Shown piece by piece: positions 10,255-19,536 of a stretch of 64,000 nucleotides of DNA. A model generated the notes under the pieces. That model did not search any database and was not told the DNA's origin. It was given only the letters and a program-made list of their open reading frames with translations. The DNA is from Rhizobium binae (GTDB lineage Bacteria > Pseudomonadota > Alphaproteobacteria > Rhizobiales > Rhizobiaceae): contig NZ_CP071604.1 of NCBI RefSeq assembly GCF_017357225.1, forward strand, positions 2,111,001-2,175,000. Reading direction: 5' to 3'. Within the stretch, counting starts at the first letter, position 1, and each line of letters starts with the position of its first letter. The position numbers and the translations under genes are program-made.

Positions 10255-11253
10255 ATGGCGACAGAAGAGACCGACGAGATTTTGGATGCTACGGGCCGGA
10301 CCGTGTTCACGGGCAAAGAGCCTCACCCGTACCGAACCAACACGCGCTTCGCCCAGGTCAACGGCCAATGGGAGCCAATATTAACAAAGAAGCCAGCCGC
10401 GACCACTTTGATAACGCGCTCACCGGAAGAGCAGGTTCGGGAGCGCAACGCCAACAGGGCTGCGGCCCAGGCGAGAGCAAACGGGGAGAGACGCCGCATG
10501 GCGAAGTTAATAAGCAAGATCGCTAAACGGCAGTCAAAGGGCGACCCCGCCACCGTGCAAAGCCGAGCAGAGGACTTCCCGCTCCTGGAGACGTTGCGTC
10601 GAGACAAGAACGAAGAAGGCATCAAACTTGTTAGACGATACCGGTTGCTGGTCGCGCTCTGTGAAGCCGAGCCGCTGAAAGGGCTGGACTATAGCAGGGC
10701 GGATGGCGGCGAGGTTGTACGCGTCAGTAAACGGCTCACGCCGGAAGCCGACGTTGATAAGGCGGGGGCTAGCGGTTGGTCCGTAATCGCTGATGGTGAG
10801 ATCAGATATTCATCGAAGATAAGGAAGAGCAAGGGCGCCCACGCTGAACCCTCGAAGCGTGTCGTCGTCGCCTCGAACGATAATGCGGCGGAAGGTAGCC
10901 GCATCAGATCGGAAAACCTCCACATCAAGGTGACTGACGAAGTTCTGGTGGCGCAGATAGATGCCAAGCCAATCCTTGCCGAACTTCGCAGATCAATCGG
11001 CCCTCTCGTGGACCCATTTGAGGACGCTGTCCTGGGCGGCAAGACTTACGAGGAGGTGGGCCTCATCAGTGGTGCATCTGCGCGATATGCCGTGGGTGTA
11101 GGGAAGTCTTTGGTTGGTACCGCTATCGCATCCCTCACCGTCACATGGAAAGAAATAGACGCTCGTGAACGGCTGTTGGAGATAGAAGCCGCAAGGCGGT
11201 TGGCGTCCCGGAATGCAGCCAACGATAACCGCGCGGTCCGCAAAGCCTCATAG
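10255..11253 (+). CDS. Phage protein, unknown function (late early-region gene)
   Basis: ATG 10255 follows an excellent ribosome binding site TAGGAGGTGG (10241-10250). The 332-residue protein is basic and probably DNA-associated. A helical C-terminal region (about 225-320) with AYEEV-like HTH character around KTYEEVGLISGASARYAVG may bind DNA. The frame is open, and the gene closes the rightward early block. It could be an antiterminator or late regulator by position, but nothing in the sequence proves this. Confidence 0.65.
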   Translation: MATEETDEILDATGRTVFTGKEPHPYRTNTRFAQVNGQWEPILTKKPAATTLITRSPEEQVRERNANRAAAQARANGERRRMAKLISKIAKRQSKGDPATVQSRAEDFPLLETLRRDKNEEGIKLVRRYRLLVALCEAEPLKGLDYSRADGGEVVRVSKRLTPEADVDKAGASGWSVIADGEIRYSSKIRKSKGAHAEPSKRVVVASNDNAAEGSRIRSENLHIKVTDEVLVAQIDAKPILAELRRSIGPLVDPFEDAVLGGKTYEEVGLISGASARYAVGVGKSLVGTAIASLTVTWKEIDARERLLEIEAARRLASRNAANDNRAVRKAS

Positions 11254-11608
11254 GGTGTCGCGCCACGCGCATTGAGGTCGCCAACGGTTGAGAGGGTGCA
11301 TCGCTGCACCCCAAACCGTTTGCGGCAAAGTCCGCCGATCCGTCATGCTGCAGTTGGGTGCAGCCGCTGAACGTGGGCGTAACTATCTGGCCGTGCACCG
11401 TGGCTGCTTCTGCGTAAACGGGCTCTTATCAGCGATGCAGGAAATTGTAACTCCTGCATTCGTCGGGGATGGATCAACCAACGGCAGCGCTAACGCCCCA
11501 CGTTATGCTCGGTGCCATCCCCATAATTTCCCATTACCTGGCGCTGCCTCCTCTCGGCGACGGGTAATCCTGCCGCTGGTCGAGCTTCACTGCTCCCAGC
11601 GGCTTTCG
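11254..11608. other. 355-bp region without a convincing gene
   Basis: It separates the rightward early block from the leftward DUF3606 gene. The only open frame (11288-11656, +) has atypical composition and no ribosome binding site. Several C/G-rich dyads occur around 11560-11600, just before the convergent stop at 11609, and could terminate transcription. No RNA gene was recognised. Confidence 0.5.
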
Positions 11609-11794
11609 CTATTTCTTGAGACGCTCGGCCGCCTTGTTAGCCTCGCTTCGGTCTGACCCATGACGCTTTACGATCTTCTCGGCCTCGTCGCGACTTATCC
11701 CATGTTTCCTGGCGAAATAGCGGACTTCGTAAGGTTCGCTCGCAGAAATCCTTCTGCGATCTGCGGCGCCTCGCTTGGACTTGTCATCGGCCAT
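11609..11794 (-). CDS. DUF3606 domain protein
   Basis: The start is set at 11794 because GGAGG lies just upstream on the minus strand. Reading further upstream would give a Ser-rich tail unlike the family. The 61-residue product shows the DUF3606 pattern: basic N-terminus, then YEVRYFARKHGISRDEAEKI and a closing KRHGSDRSEANKAAERL. The family is abundant in rhizobia, and its function is unknown. It is one of only two leftward genes between the early and packaging modules, so it is probably an independently expressed cargo gene. Confidence 0.8.
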   Translation of the reverse strand: MADDKSKRGAADRRRISASEPYEVRYFARKHGISRDEAEKIVKRHGSDRSEANKAAERLKK

Positions 11795-11894
11795 CTTCTT
11801 TTCCTCCAATGGAGGAGACCGAACGCTTGAGCAGTTCGACGGTTCCTCGCGGCTGCTCCACTGCGATTGCGGTGTTGAGCGGCCGCTTTCGTTT

Positions 11895-12389
11895 TCAGGG
11901 AATGAAGTCAAGGCGCTCGTGATCTAGGACGAGGCGATCAGCTTGGCGGATCTTACTTGCAGTCAGCATTCGCTGATTTGAAAACTCCGTTGGAAGAAAC
12001 TGAGTTGCGTAGCGCTCGGGCCCATTGAAAACGACCTGTCCCACACCTTTTGTGAAGTCGATTTCGAAGAACAAAAGGTAATCTGCTTTGGTTTCCGTTT
12101 TACGGAAAGCAGGACCACGGCTCGTTCCCGTAGCTTTCACTTGGACGGTAGAAATTCCATCGGCAGTGTATCCATCAATCCCGGGATGGGATTTGGTTTC
12201 CACCAACCTCACGCCAAAGTGCTTAACGGCAAGCGCTTCGCCAAGGTCTCCGACCAGATTGCCATCGAACGTAAAATGAAGCTTTACCGCCGGACTGTGA
12301 TGCGTCCGTAAGATATCATCGTAATGATCGCGCAGTTTATTTCTGGCCGCAATCAAGTCTGAAAGCATCGGGATTTCAATTGTTCTCAT
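11895..12389 (-). CDS. Putative PD-(D/E)XK-fold nuclease-like protein
   Basis: A 164-residue protein. Residues 46-90 show a possible nuclease core: helix with E51 (GDLGEALAV), then D72 (HPGIDGY) and the strand TVQVKATG (Q83-V-K85). This is the E...D...(E/Q)xK layout of restriction-endonuclease-like folds such as the DUF6998-type proteins. A further strand ADYLLFFEID follows. It sits leftward beside the DUF3606 gene and the rightward HNH gene. It could be a restriction-like or DNA-repair cargo. The nuclease assignment is inference from pattern only. Confidence 0.6.
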   Translation of the reverse strand: MRTIEIPMLSDLIAARNKLRDHYDDILRTHHSPAVKLHFTFDGNLVGDLGEALAVKHFGVRLVETKSHPGIDGYTADGISTVQVKATGTSRGPAFRKTETKADYLLFFEIDFTKGVGQVVFNGPERYATQFLPTEFSNQRMLTASKIRQADRLVLDHERLDFIP

Positions 12390-12429
12390 GTAACATCTTC
12401 ATTCGCGGTCTCACGGCGCTCACATTAAT

Positions 12430-12732
12430 ATGGCCAGCTTAAAACGCAGTGAAGATGCCGAGAAATATAGACGTCTCTATCGAACTGCCGCCTGGCGCCG
12501 CATCCGCCATCAGCAGCTAGCCCTTCAACCCCTATGCGAGTGGTGCCTCGAGCGCGAGGTCGTTACCGAAGCGACGGAGGTGCACCATGGCGAAGCGCAT
12601 CGGGGAAACCTTGAGCTCTTCTTCAACGGCCCCTTCATCTCAACATGCAAACCTTGTCACTCCTCGCGAGGGCAGCGTGAAGACCTTGGTCAGACGGTAC
12701 TGCGCTTCGGGCCGGACGGCTGGCCCCTCTGA
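12430..12732 (+). CDS. HNH endonuclease next to terminase
   Basis: A 100-residue HNH nuclease with the zinc cysteines CEWC and CKPC framing the catalytic block EVHHGEAHRGN and a final CHSSRGQ. HNH proteins beside P27-type small and large terminases are common in HK97-like phages, where they help cleave cohesive ends during packaging. The gene lies 110 bases upstream of terS. This supports a cos-type packaging mode, although no cos site could be identified by eye. Confidence 0.9.
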   Translation: MASLKRSEDAEKYRRLYRTAAWRRIRHQQLALQPLCEWCLEREVVTEATEVHHGEAHRGNLELFFNGPFISTCKPCHSSRGQREDLGQTVLRFGPDGWPL

Positions 12733-12842
12733 CGGGGAGGGGTGTTCCATTCTTACGGAATGCCGCCGCCAGCGAACCGGCGCCCCCGCATCGCGCACGC
12801 ATCTGCATTTCAAAATATGACCCCTCGTAAGGATTTCGTCCC

Positions 12843-13229
12843 ATGGCAAGACCGAGGAGTCCTCTCGGCAAAGCCAAAGCCGAGGGGCGAGACACAATCA
12901 ATCGTGGCCGCTTCAAACAGCGCAAGGAGCCGGGCGCCAATGAGCCGCTCGGGCCGCCCCCGAAATGGATCGTCGACAATGACACGATCAAGGCTAAGTC
13001 GGCTTGGGAGTTGTTCCGTAAGGAGATCCCGTGGCTAACGGAGTCTCACCGCATGCTGGTTGGCATGGCGGCCAATATTCAAGGGCGCATCATGGCCGGC
13101 CAGGAGGTCGGCGTTCAGGCAATGAACCTTCTCCGGCAGATGCTGGGGCAGATGGGTGCGACGCCTTCTGACGCCTCCAAAGTAACGGTGCCCGATGCCG
13201 GTGAGGAAAAAGACGACCTGCTCGACTGA
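12843..13229 (+). CDS. Terminase small subunit (P27 family)
   Basis: A 128-residue protein that starts MARPRSPLGKAKAEGRD and carries a basic N-terminal tail, then a helical core SAWELFRKEIPWLTESHRML. The segment MLGQMGATPSDASKV near the end is typical of P27-family small terminases, which recognise the phage DNA for packaging. It lies between the HNH and large-terminase genes. The large-subunit frame overlaps its 3' end by 35 bases if the upstream start is used. Confidence 0.88.
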   Translation: MARPRSPLGKAKAEGRDTINRGRFKQRKEPGANEPLGPPPKWIVDNDTIKAKSAWELFRKEIPWLTESHRMLVGMAANIQGRIMAGQEVGVQAMNLLRQMLGQMGATPSDASKVTVPDAGEEKDDLLD

Positions 13230-15102
13230 GGGGGTGGCGCTAAGGCGCGTAAATGAATACGCCAGGAGCGTTCTGGACGGCCAAACCATCGCCGGCCCGC
13301 ACGTTCGAAATGCTTGCCGCAGGCATTTTGCAGATCTGGCCAACGGCCGTGAACGCGGCTTGCGCTGGGACGATGCAGCAGCGACGAGGGTCTTCCGGTT
13401 CTTCGAAGAGCGGCTGCGCCTAAGCGACGGCCAGTTCGATGGTAGGCCGTTCAAGTTGCATCCATCGCAGGCATTTAAGCTGGGCTCGATCTTCGGCTGG
13501 AAAAGAGCAGACGGAACCAGACGCTTTCGCACCGTCTACATCGAGGAAGGCAAAGGCAACGGCAAGTCTCCTTTCGCCGGCGGCATAGGTCTCTATGGCC
13601 TTATGGCAGACGATGAGCCTGGCGCGCAGATTTATGCGGCCGCAGCGAAAAAGGATCAGGCAAACATCCTGTTTCAGGATGCGTGCAAAATGGTCCGGCA
13701 GGCGCCAGCTTTGAATGATCGGCTAAAATTCAGCGGCGGCATAGGCAAAGAATTCAACATCGCCCACCACCGGTCACAGTCGTTCTTTCGGCCGATCTCC
13801 AAGGAGGCTGGCAAGACCGGATCGGGGCCGCGGCCGCATTTCGCCTTGTGTGACGAGGTGCATGAGCACCCGGACCGCAGCATCATGGAGATGCTCCAGC
13901 GCGGCTTTAAGTTCCGGCAGAACCCTCTGCTCCTGATGATTACCAATTCGGGTAGCGACAGGAATTCCGTCTGCTGGGAGGAGCGGGAGCGAGCGGTAAA
14001 AGTTGTGGTCGGCACCCAAACGCCCGACGACGATTTCACTTTCGTCGGCGACGCTTGGGAGGGCAGCGACAGCGTCTTCGCATTCATTTGCGGCTTGGAC
14101 AAAGACGATGATCCGATGACGGATCCATCGTGCTGGGTGAAGGCGAATCCACTCCTCGGCACTATTTTGACCGAGGATTATCTCGCCGGGGTCGTTGCCG
14201 AGGCTAAGGCGGTCCCTGGCAAGCTGAACAACGTTCTTCGCCTGCATTTTTGCGTCTGGACCGATGCCGACAAAGCGTGGATGTCTCGAGCGACAGTCGA
14301 GAGGGTCATGGCGCCGTTCGATCCGGAAGAGCACGCGGGCAGGGATGCCTACCTGGGGATCGACCTCGCCGGCACCAAGGACATGGCTGTTGTGGCGTGC
14401 GTGGTGCCTACTGGAACGGTCGAAGTCGTTCGATCCGACAGCAGCTTGGTAATTCTGCCGACCTACGACGCCTGGATTGAGGCCTGGACGCCGGGCGACA
14501 CTTTGGCGGCGCGCACCGCGGCAGACAAGCAACCCTATGATCTATGGGTCCGTGACGGGTTCTTGAATGCTCCCCCTGGCCCACGCATCCGCTTCGATGT
14601 CATCGCCGCTCGGGTGGCAGAGATTAACAGCACCTACAACATCAGGGCGATCGCCTATGACAACTACGCCTTCGCAAAGTTCAGAGATGAACTCGACGTG
14701 TTGGGCGTAGAGGCCGAGACCCTGCCGCATCCGCAGGGCGGGAAGGTGAGGGCCAGGCCCTCTGAGGCACGGATCGAGGCAGCCAAGGCCGCCGGCGAAA
14801 AAACGCCGCTCGGTCTGTGGATGCCCGGCTCAGTCACCGAACTCGAAAATCTTATCATCGATGGGCGTATTCGGCTTCGCAGTAGCCCAGTGCTCATGAG
14901 TGCCCTGATGGGCGCAACGTTCAACCATCCACCGGACCCGCACGGAAATAGGTGGTTTGTGAAAACGCGGGCTTCGGTCCGCATCGATGCGGCAGTCGCT
15001 CTCGCAATGGCGACCGGTGCTGCGGCAGACGGCGGACTTGAAATCGCGTGTGTTGCATCCCCATGGGACGACCCAGAATTCTCCATCAACAAGGCGGCAT
15101 AA
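13195..15102 (+). CDS. Terminase large subunit
   Basis: Up to 635 residues. GTG 13234, after GAGGG, is an equally good start and would shorten it by 13 residues. The ATPase has the Walker A-like GKGNGKSP (about 119-126) and Walker B ALCDEVHEH. The C-terminal nuclease contains YLGIDLAGTKDMAV and AIAYDNYAFAKF. This is the Terminase_1/HK97 type that pumps DNA into proheads and cuts it. It ends directly at the portal start, with no gap. Confidence 0.92.
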   Translation: MPVRKKTTCSTEGVALRRVNEYARSVLDGQTIAGPHVRNACRRHFADLANGRERGLRWDDAAATRVFRFFEERLRLSDGQFDGRPFKLHPSQAFKLGSIFGWKRADGTRRFRTVYIEEGKGNGKSPFAGGIGLYGLMADDEPGAQIYAAAAKKDQANILFQDACKMVRQAPALNDRLKFSGGIGKEFNIAHHRSQSFFRPISKEAGKTGSGPRPHFALCDEVHEHPDRSIMEMLQRGFKFRQNPLLLMITNSGSDRNSVCWEERERAVKVVVGTQTPDDDFTFVGDAWEGSDSVFAFICGLDKDDDPMTDPSCWVKANPLLGTILTEDYLAGVVAEAKAVPGKLNNVLRLHFCVWTDADKAWMSRATVERVMAPFDPEEHAGRDAYLGIDLAGTKDMAVVACVVPTGTVEVVRSDSSLVILPTYDAWIEAWTPGDTLAARTAADKQPYDLWVRDGFLNAPPGPRIRFDVIAARVAEINSTYNIRAIAYDNYAFAKFRDELDVLGVEAETLPHPQGGKVRARPSEARIEAAKAAGEKTPLGLWMPGSVTELENLIIDGRIRLRSSPVLMSALMGATFNHPPDPHGNRWFVKTRASVRIDAAVALAMATGAAADGGLEIACVASPWDDPEFSINKAA

Positions 15103-16371
15103 ATGGCATTAAAAGACTGGTTTAGCCGCCCGAATGCGGAAAAATCGCCGGAAACGCGGGCAACAATCGAGAATCCGATGATCCCGGTGAGCGCTGACAA
15201 TTTTCTGGCGTTCTTCGGCATCAATTCGGCCAATCTGCCGGCCGTCACGGTCGACAGCGCCCTCACGGTGCCGGCGGTTTGGGCCGCCGTCGCCTTCATG
15301 TCCAGAACGCTTGCCGCGCTGCCGCGGCATGCCTATCGCGACACGAAAGCTGGTGCGGCGCGGATAACCGGGCGGCTGGAAACGGTCGTCAACATCGCGC
15401 CGAACGATGGAATCGGCTCTTTCGCGTTTTGGCAGTGGTTCTGGCAGCAGGTTTTCACCCACGGTCGCGGCCTGGCCTACATCGAGCGCACGCCGCTAGG
15501 CGTGGATTCGCTCTGGCCAATGGATCCGACGAAAACGACGGTCAAGCGCGTCGGCCTGAAGATCTCCTACGAGTACGACGGCAAGACCTATGACGCCGCT
15601 GACGTCATCGACGTGCCGTTCATGCGCCGCAGTTGCGGATTGAGGCACTATGGCCCGATCGCGCAGACATCCAAGGCGATCCAGCTCGCGATCGCCATGA
15701 ACGACTACGGATCGAATTTCTTCGCCGGCGGCGGTGTCCCGCCACTCGCGCTGAAAGGTCCGCTGCCGGCCAGCGGGGAAGCGCTCAAGCGCGCGCAGGC
15801 CGACATCAAGCGGGCCGTCGACGCCGCGAAGGGCGCCGGGGAATCTGTTTTCCCGATTCCGCCTGGTTATGACCTAACGGCGGTTGGCCTTGATCCTGCC
15901 AAGGGGCAGATGATCGAGGCGCGGCGATTCCAGGTCGAAGAGATCGCCAGGACATACCAATTGCCGCCGGTTTTTCTGCAGGATCTAACCAGGGCCACGT
16001 TTAGCAACGTTGAGCAGCAGGATCTGCACCTCACCAAGCACTTGATCGGCCAATGGGCTAAGGCGCTTGAGGACGAGATCAACTTGAAGTTCTTCGGCCG
16101 CAACGGCGGTGGACGTTACGTGGAGCATGTGCTCGACGGAATACTTCGTGGCGACTTCAAGAGCCGCATGGATGGTTACGGCGTCGCAATCCAGAATGGC
16201 ATCCGCACTCCGGATGAGGTTCGCAAGCTGGAGAACCTGCCGGCCAAAGGTGGCGAGGCGGACAAGCTTCACATCCAGGGCGCCACGGTCCCGCTCGGCT
16301 CGCAGCCGAAGCCTGGCACGGATCCGCCGGCCAATGACAACAATTCCGATGATGAGGCGCAGGCCGCATGA
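15103..16371 (+). CDS. Portal protein (HK97 family)
   Basis: A 422-residue protein following terL without a gap. Typical segments are VPAVWAAVAFMSRTLAALPR near residue 60 and QLPPVFLQDLTRATFSNVEQ around 290, both standard in HK97 gp3-like portals. The dodecameric portal is the DNA entry channel of the head. The stop overlaps the protease start by 4 bases (ATGA). Confidence 0.93.
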   Translation: MALKDWFSRPNAEKSPETRATIENPMIPVSADNFLAFFGINSANLPAVTVDSALTVPAVWAAVAFMSRTLAALPRHAYRDTKAGAARITGRLETVVNIAPNDGIGSFAFWQWFWQQVFTHGRGLAYIERTPLGVDSLWPMDPTKTTVKRVGLKISYEYDGKTYDAADVIDVPFMRRSCGLRHYGPIAQTSKAIQLAIAMNDYGSNFFAGGGVPPLALKGPLPASGEALKRAQADIKRAVDAAKGAGESVFPIPPGYDLTAVGLDPAKGQMIEARRFQVEEIARTYQLPPVFLQDLTRATFSNVEQQDLHLTKHLIGQWAKALEDEINLKFFGRNGGGRYVEHVLDGILRGDFKSRMDGYGVAIQNGIRTPDEVRKLENLPAKGGEADKLHIQGATVPLGSQPKPGTDPPANDNNSDDEAQAA

Positions 16372-16967
16372 CGACAGAAATTGAAAAGCGCAGCCTCATT
16401 GCTGACGTCGAGCACCGTGCTGCGGATGACAAGCGCACCTTGGTTGGCTACGCCGCTGTTTTTGAGCGGCTGGCCGACATCGGCGGCTACTTCCAGGAGA
16501 AGATCGCTCCTGGCGCCTTCACCGATGCCATCAAGGGCGACATCCGCGCCCTCGTCGACCATGACATGGGCCGAGTGATCGGCCGCACCAAGAGCGGCAC
16601 GCTGCGCCTTCAGGAAGATGGCAAAGGCCTGCTCGTAGAAGTAGACGTGCCGGACACCACCGACGGGAATGACCTGTGGGTGCTCGTCGAGCGCGGAGAC
16701 ATCAGCGGCATGAGCTTCGGCTTCCGCGTCACCAAGGAAACTTGGGATGAAACAGGCGCCGTGCCGGTGCGGACGATCGAAAAGGTCAACCTGCTCGAGG
16801 TCTCGGCCGTTGCCTGGCCGGCATACGATGACACCACAATCGGCCTACGGTCGCTTGCGGCGACTAGGGCTGAAGGCGGCGCGCGGAACGCCGCGGCCGC
16901 CCGTCGGCGCATTGCTGAGCGCGAAGCTCGCCAGGAACAAAAAATTCGGGGCATCCGGCAGGACTGA
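16368..16967 (+). CDS. HK97-family prohead protease
   Basis: A 199-residue serine protease of the assemblin/U35 type. The probable catalytic residues are H65 in LVDHDMGRVIGRT and S116 in ISGMSFGF, the two family blocks. It removes the delta domain of the capsid protein and then itself during head maturation. It starts inside the portal stop and lies 101 bases upstream of the capsid gene, whose N-terminus carries the coiled coil expected to be cleaved. Confidence 0.93.
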   Translation: MTTEIEKRSLIADVEHRAADDKRTLVGYAAVFERLADIGGYFQEKIAPGAFTDAIKGDIRALVDHDMGRVIGRTKSGTLRLQEDGKGLLVEVDVPDTTDGNDLWVLVERGDISGMSFGFRVTKETWDETGAVPVRTIEKVNLLEVSAVAWPAYDDTTIGLRSLAATRAEGGARNAAAARRRIAEREARQEQKIRGIRQD

Positions 16968-17068
16968 CCCGTAAGCGGCCGCAAGGCTGAAGTCACCCGG
17001 CGCCCAGCCGGAGGGCCGGACACGCCGTCCTGCCATTTCCCACCAAAACCACCACATTGGAGACTTGC

Positions 17069-18337
17069 ATGACTCTCACCGAGCTGCAGGAAAAGCGCGG
17101 CCGTCTCGTCACGGAAGCCCGCGCCGCCCTGGAAGAAATCAAGAAAAACACTGACGAAGCCCGCGCCGCTGAGCTCGAAGCTCGCCACGACACCATCATG
17201 GCCGAGTTCGACCGCGTCGAGCGCAACATCAAGCGCGAAGAAGACCAGGCCGCGATCGAAGCCCGCTTCGCTGCCCGCCAGGAAGAAGAGCGCGCCAAGA
17301 AGCGCCCGGGCGCTGGGTCCGAAGAGCGCGCGTCTGGCTCCGAGACCGGGAATGAGCTGAGCTATCGCCATGTCTTCGCAAAGGTCGTCTGCGGTGGTCT
17401 CGATGATCTGAGCCCCGAAGAGCGCGCCGTACTGAAGCAGGGCGTCGCCAAGTTCGAGCAGCGTGCTCAGACTGCGGGCTCGACGACTGCAGGTGGTTTC
17501 ACGGTTCCAACAGAGCTTGCCAACGAGATCGTTCGGAGCATGCTGGCGTGGGGCCCGATGTACGACGGTGATGTCGCGCGTGTGATCGAGTCCTCGGCCG
17601 GCAACCCGATGAAGGTGCCGACGGTCAACGACACTGCAAAGTCGGCCGGTGCCCACACCGAAGGCGCCGCGCTGACCGATGACGGATCCGAAGATGTTAC
17701 CTTCGGGCAAAAGTCGCTCGACGCATACGTCTTCGACACGGAGTTCATCCGGTGGTCGTTCGAGCTGGATGCCGACTCGATCTTCTCCATGGAAGCTCTT
17801 CTGGCGGACCTTCTCGGCGAACGTCTCGGCCGCATTGCGAACGCCCAGCTCACGCTCGGCACCGGCACGTCTGCTCCGAATGGTGTTGTTACCGCATCGA
17901 CACTCGGCAAGACCGCCGCTTCGGCTACGGCGCTTACGACCGATGAGCTGATTGACCTCGAGCATTCCGTCAACCGTGCTTATCGTAAATCGCCCAAGAC
18001 GGCGTTCATGATGAACGACCTGACGGTCAAGGCGGTGAGGAAGCTGAAAAACTCGGACGGCGATTATATCTGGTCTGCCGGCGACGTCACCCAGGGCCGA
18101 CCGGCTACGCTGCTCGGCTACAAGCTGAACGTAAACGACTCCATGGCCGATATTGCCACGGGACAAAAGACCGTTCTCTTCGGTGACTTCAACAAGTATT
18201 TTGTCAGAAAGGTCGGTTCCCCGGTGATCGGCGTTCTCCGTGAACGCTTCTGGCCGGATCTTGGCATCGCCGGCCTCATCCGCTTCGATGGTGAACTAGC
18301 GGACACCGCGGCGATCAAACATCTCATCCAGGCTTAG
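17069..18337 (+). CDS. Major capsid protein (HK97 gp5 family)
   Basis: ATG 17069 is chosen because TTGGAG (17057-17062) acts as its ribosome binding site. The 422-residue protein begins with a strongly helical charged delta domain (about 1-100, rich in Glu/Lys/Arg). The HK97 fold proper then starts around GSTTAGGFTVPTELANEI, and RFDGELADTAAIKHL closes it. The protease lies immediately upstream, and no separate scaffold gene is present, consistent with the delta domain acting as scaffold. Confidence 0.94.
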   Translation: MTLTELQEKRGRLVTEARAALEEIKKNTDEARAAELEARHDTIMAEFDRVERNIKREEDQAAIEARFAARQEEERAKKRPGAGSEERASGSETGNELSYRHVFAKVVCGGLDDLSPEERAVLKQGVAKFEQRAQTAGSTTAGGFTVPTELANEIVRSMLAWGPMYDGDVARVIESSAGNPMKVPTVNDTAKSAGAHTEGAALTDDGSEDVTFGQKSLDAYVFDTEFIRWSFELDADSIFSMEALLADLLGERLGRIANAQLTLGTGTSAPNGVVTASTLGKTAASATALTTDELIDLEHSVNRAYRKSPKTAFMMNDLTVKAVRKLKNSDGDYIWSAGDVTQGRPATLLGYKLNVNDSMADIATGQKTVLFGDFNKYFVRKVGSPVIGVLRERFWPDLGIAGLIRFDGELADTAAIKHLIQA

Positions 18338-18345
18338 TGAAACGC

Positions 18346-18369
18346 GCGGGCTGGCTTAGGCTGGCCCGC
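18346..18369 (+). terminator. Hairpin after capsid gene (possible attenuator)
   Basis: GCGGGC (18346-18351) pairs with GCCCGC (18364-18369) nine bases after the capsid stop. There is no uridine run, only CAATCTTT after the stem. It may partly terminate and so keep capsid expression higher than the connector genes. Confidence 0.35.
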
Positions 18370-18389
18370 CAATCTTTAAAGGAGGCGAC

Positions 18390-18602
18390 ATGCTTTTGAA
18401 AATGACGGTCGGCTTGTGCGGCCCTGAATTCAACCTGGCGCCTGGCGACGAGCGCGAATTCGAAGATGCCGAGGCTGAGCGCCTGGTTGATGCAGGCTTT
18501 GCCTTGAAGGCAGAAGCTGACGAAGTGCCGGCCGCAGCACCGGCTCGCAAGAAGGGCAAGGCCAATGTGGTATCCGCCGAAGGTGACGCTGGCTCCGAGT
18601 GA
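18390..18602 (+). CDS. Small phage head-region protein, unknown
   Basis: A 70-residue acidic and Ala/Lys-rich protein with an excellent ribosome binding site (AAAGGAGGCGAC, 18378-18389). The pattern ends in an alanine-proline-lysine tail. Small genes of this type often sit between capsid and connector in HK97-like rhizobial prophages. The start of the next gene lies 38 bases inside it. No function can be given. Confidence 0.75.
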   Translation: MLLKMTVGLCGPEFNLAPGDEREFEDAEAERLVDAGFALKAEADEVPAAAPARKKGKANVVSAEGDAGSE

Positions 18603-19107
18603 GCCAATCTCCGTCGCGGAGGCGAAGCGCCATTGCGTGGTTTTGCACAACGATGATGATGCGCTATTCGACGCCCTCATCACCGCGGCACGCGACTACG
18701 TCGAACGATACTGCAATACGCCCCTGGCAACGCAGACGATCGAAGTGAAATGCGACGCCTTCTGCGATTTCGATCGCTTGCCGGTGGCGCCGGTGCAGTC
18801 GGTCACCATGATCGCCTATATCGCCACCGACGGCACAAATGCGACCGTTGACGCCGGCGACACAGAGATGCGCTTCGACGGCCTTGAGGCATCGATCTTG
18901 CCCGCCTACGGCAAGCAGTGGCCGGTCCCGCGCAACGGGTCGCGCATCACGCTGACCGCCATCGTTGGCTATACCGCGCTGCCGCCATCCATCAAACACG
19001 CGATGCTGCTCTGGATCGCCGATGCCTACGAGCAGCGCGAAAGCGAAGAGCTGCCAGGCTGGACCGCGTTCGACGCGCTGCTTTGCAACCATAGACGCGG
19101 CGCGTAA
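18565..19107 (+). CDS. Head-tail connector (gp6-like)
   Basis: A 180-residue helical protein. The opening PSEPISVAEAKRHCVV and the helix FDALITAARDYVERYCNTPLA are diagnostic of the phage gp6-like head-tail connector family, whose ring sits below the portal. The order capsid - connector - adaptor - gp10 - DUF3168 is standard. A long insertion (about 75-130) with beta character makes it longer than the minimal gp6 of about 110 residues. Confidence 0.88.
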   Translation: MWYPPKVTLAPSEPISVAEAKRHCVVLHNDDDALFDALITAARDYVERYCNTPLATQTIEVKCDAFCDFDRLPVAPVQSVTMIAYIATDGTNATVDAGDTEMRFDGLEASILPAYGKQWPVPRNGSRITLTAIVGYTALPPSIKHAMLLWIADAYEQRESEELPGWTAFDALLCNHRRGA

Positions 19108-19125
19108 GCCGCAGGAGACTTTCCC

Positions 19126-19536
19126 ATGGCAGACCTCGTAATTGTAGCCGCGAACGTCGTGGCTGGCGCGGATTCGTCCGCAGTCACCGGCGTCGCCGGC
19201 GAAACGATCACGGCCGGCAAGGCCGTCTACCTCAGCTCCACCACGAAGAAGTGGATGCTGGCCGACTCCAACTCGGTAACTGCTGAGGCGCGGCAAGCAA
19301 AGGGCATCGCGCTGAATGGCGCATCGCTAAATCAGCCCATCGCCGTGCACAAGAGCGGCGAAATCACGATTGGCGCGACCCTCGTCGCTGGAACGGCATA
19401 CTACCTGAGCGACACCGCAGGCGGCATTTGCCCGCTCGCCGATGTGGGCGCCGGCGAGTATGTCTGCCTTCTCGGCCTCGCTAAATCGACCACCGTACTG
19501 GCCGTCGATATCCAGTTTCCGAATGTGAGCCTGTAA
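19126..19536 (+). CDS. Probable head decoration / fibre-base protein
   Basis: A 136-residue protein with Ala, Gly, Val and Thr-rich beta pattern; repeats such as AVYLSSTTKKW and TAYYLSDTAGGICPL resemble small capsid-cement proteins of phages. A good AGGAG site lies 8 bases upstream. The stop codon overlaps the start of the following 51-residue gene (TAATG). Assignment to decoration is inferred from composition and its place between connector and adaptor. Confidence 0.65.
   Translation: MADLVIVAANVVAGADSSAVTGVAGETITAGKAVYLSSTTKKWMLADSNSVTAEARQAKGIALNGASLNQPIAVHKSGEITIGATLVAGTAYYLSDTAGGICPLADVGAGEYVCLLGLAKSTTVLAVDIQFPNVSL

Noticed and set aside
11288..11656. 122-residue frame after the early block
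   Set aside because: No ribosome binding site, Cys/Arg/Ser-rich atypical composition, and overlap with the DUF3606 gene.
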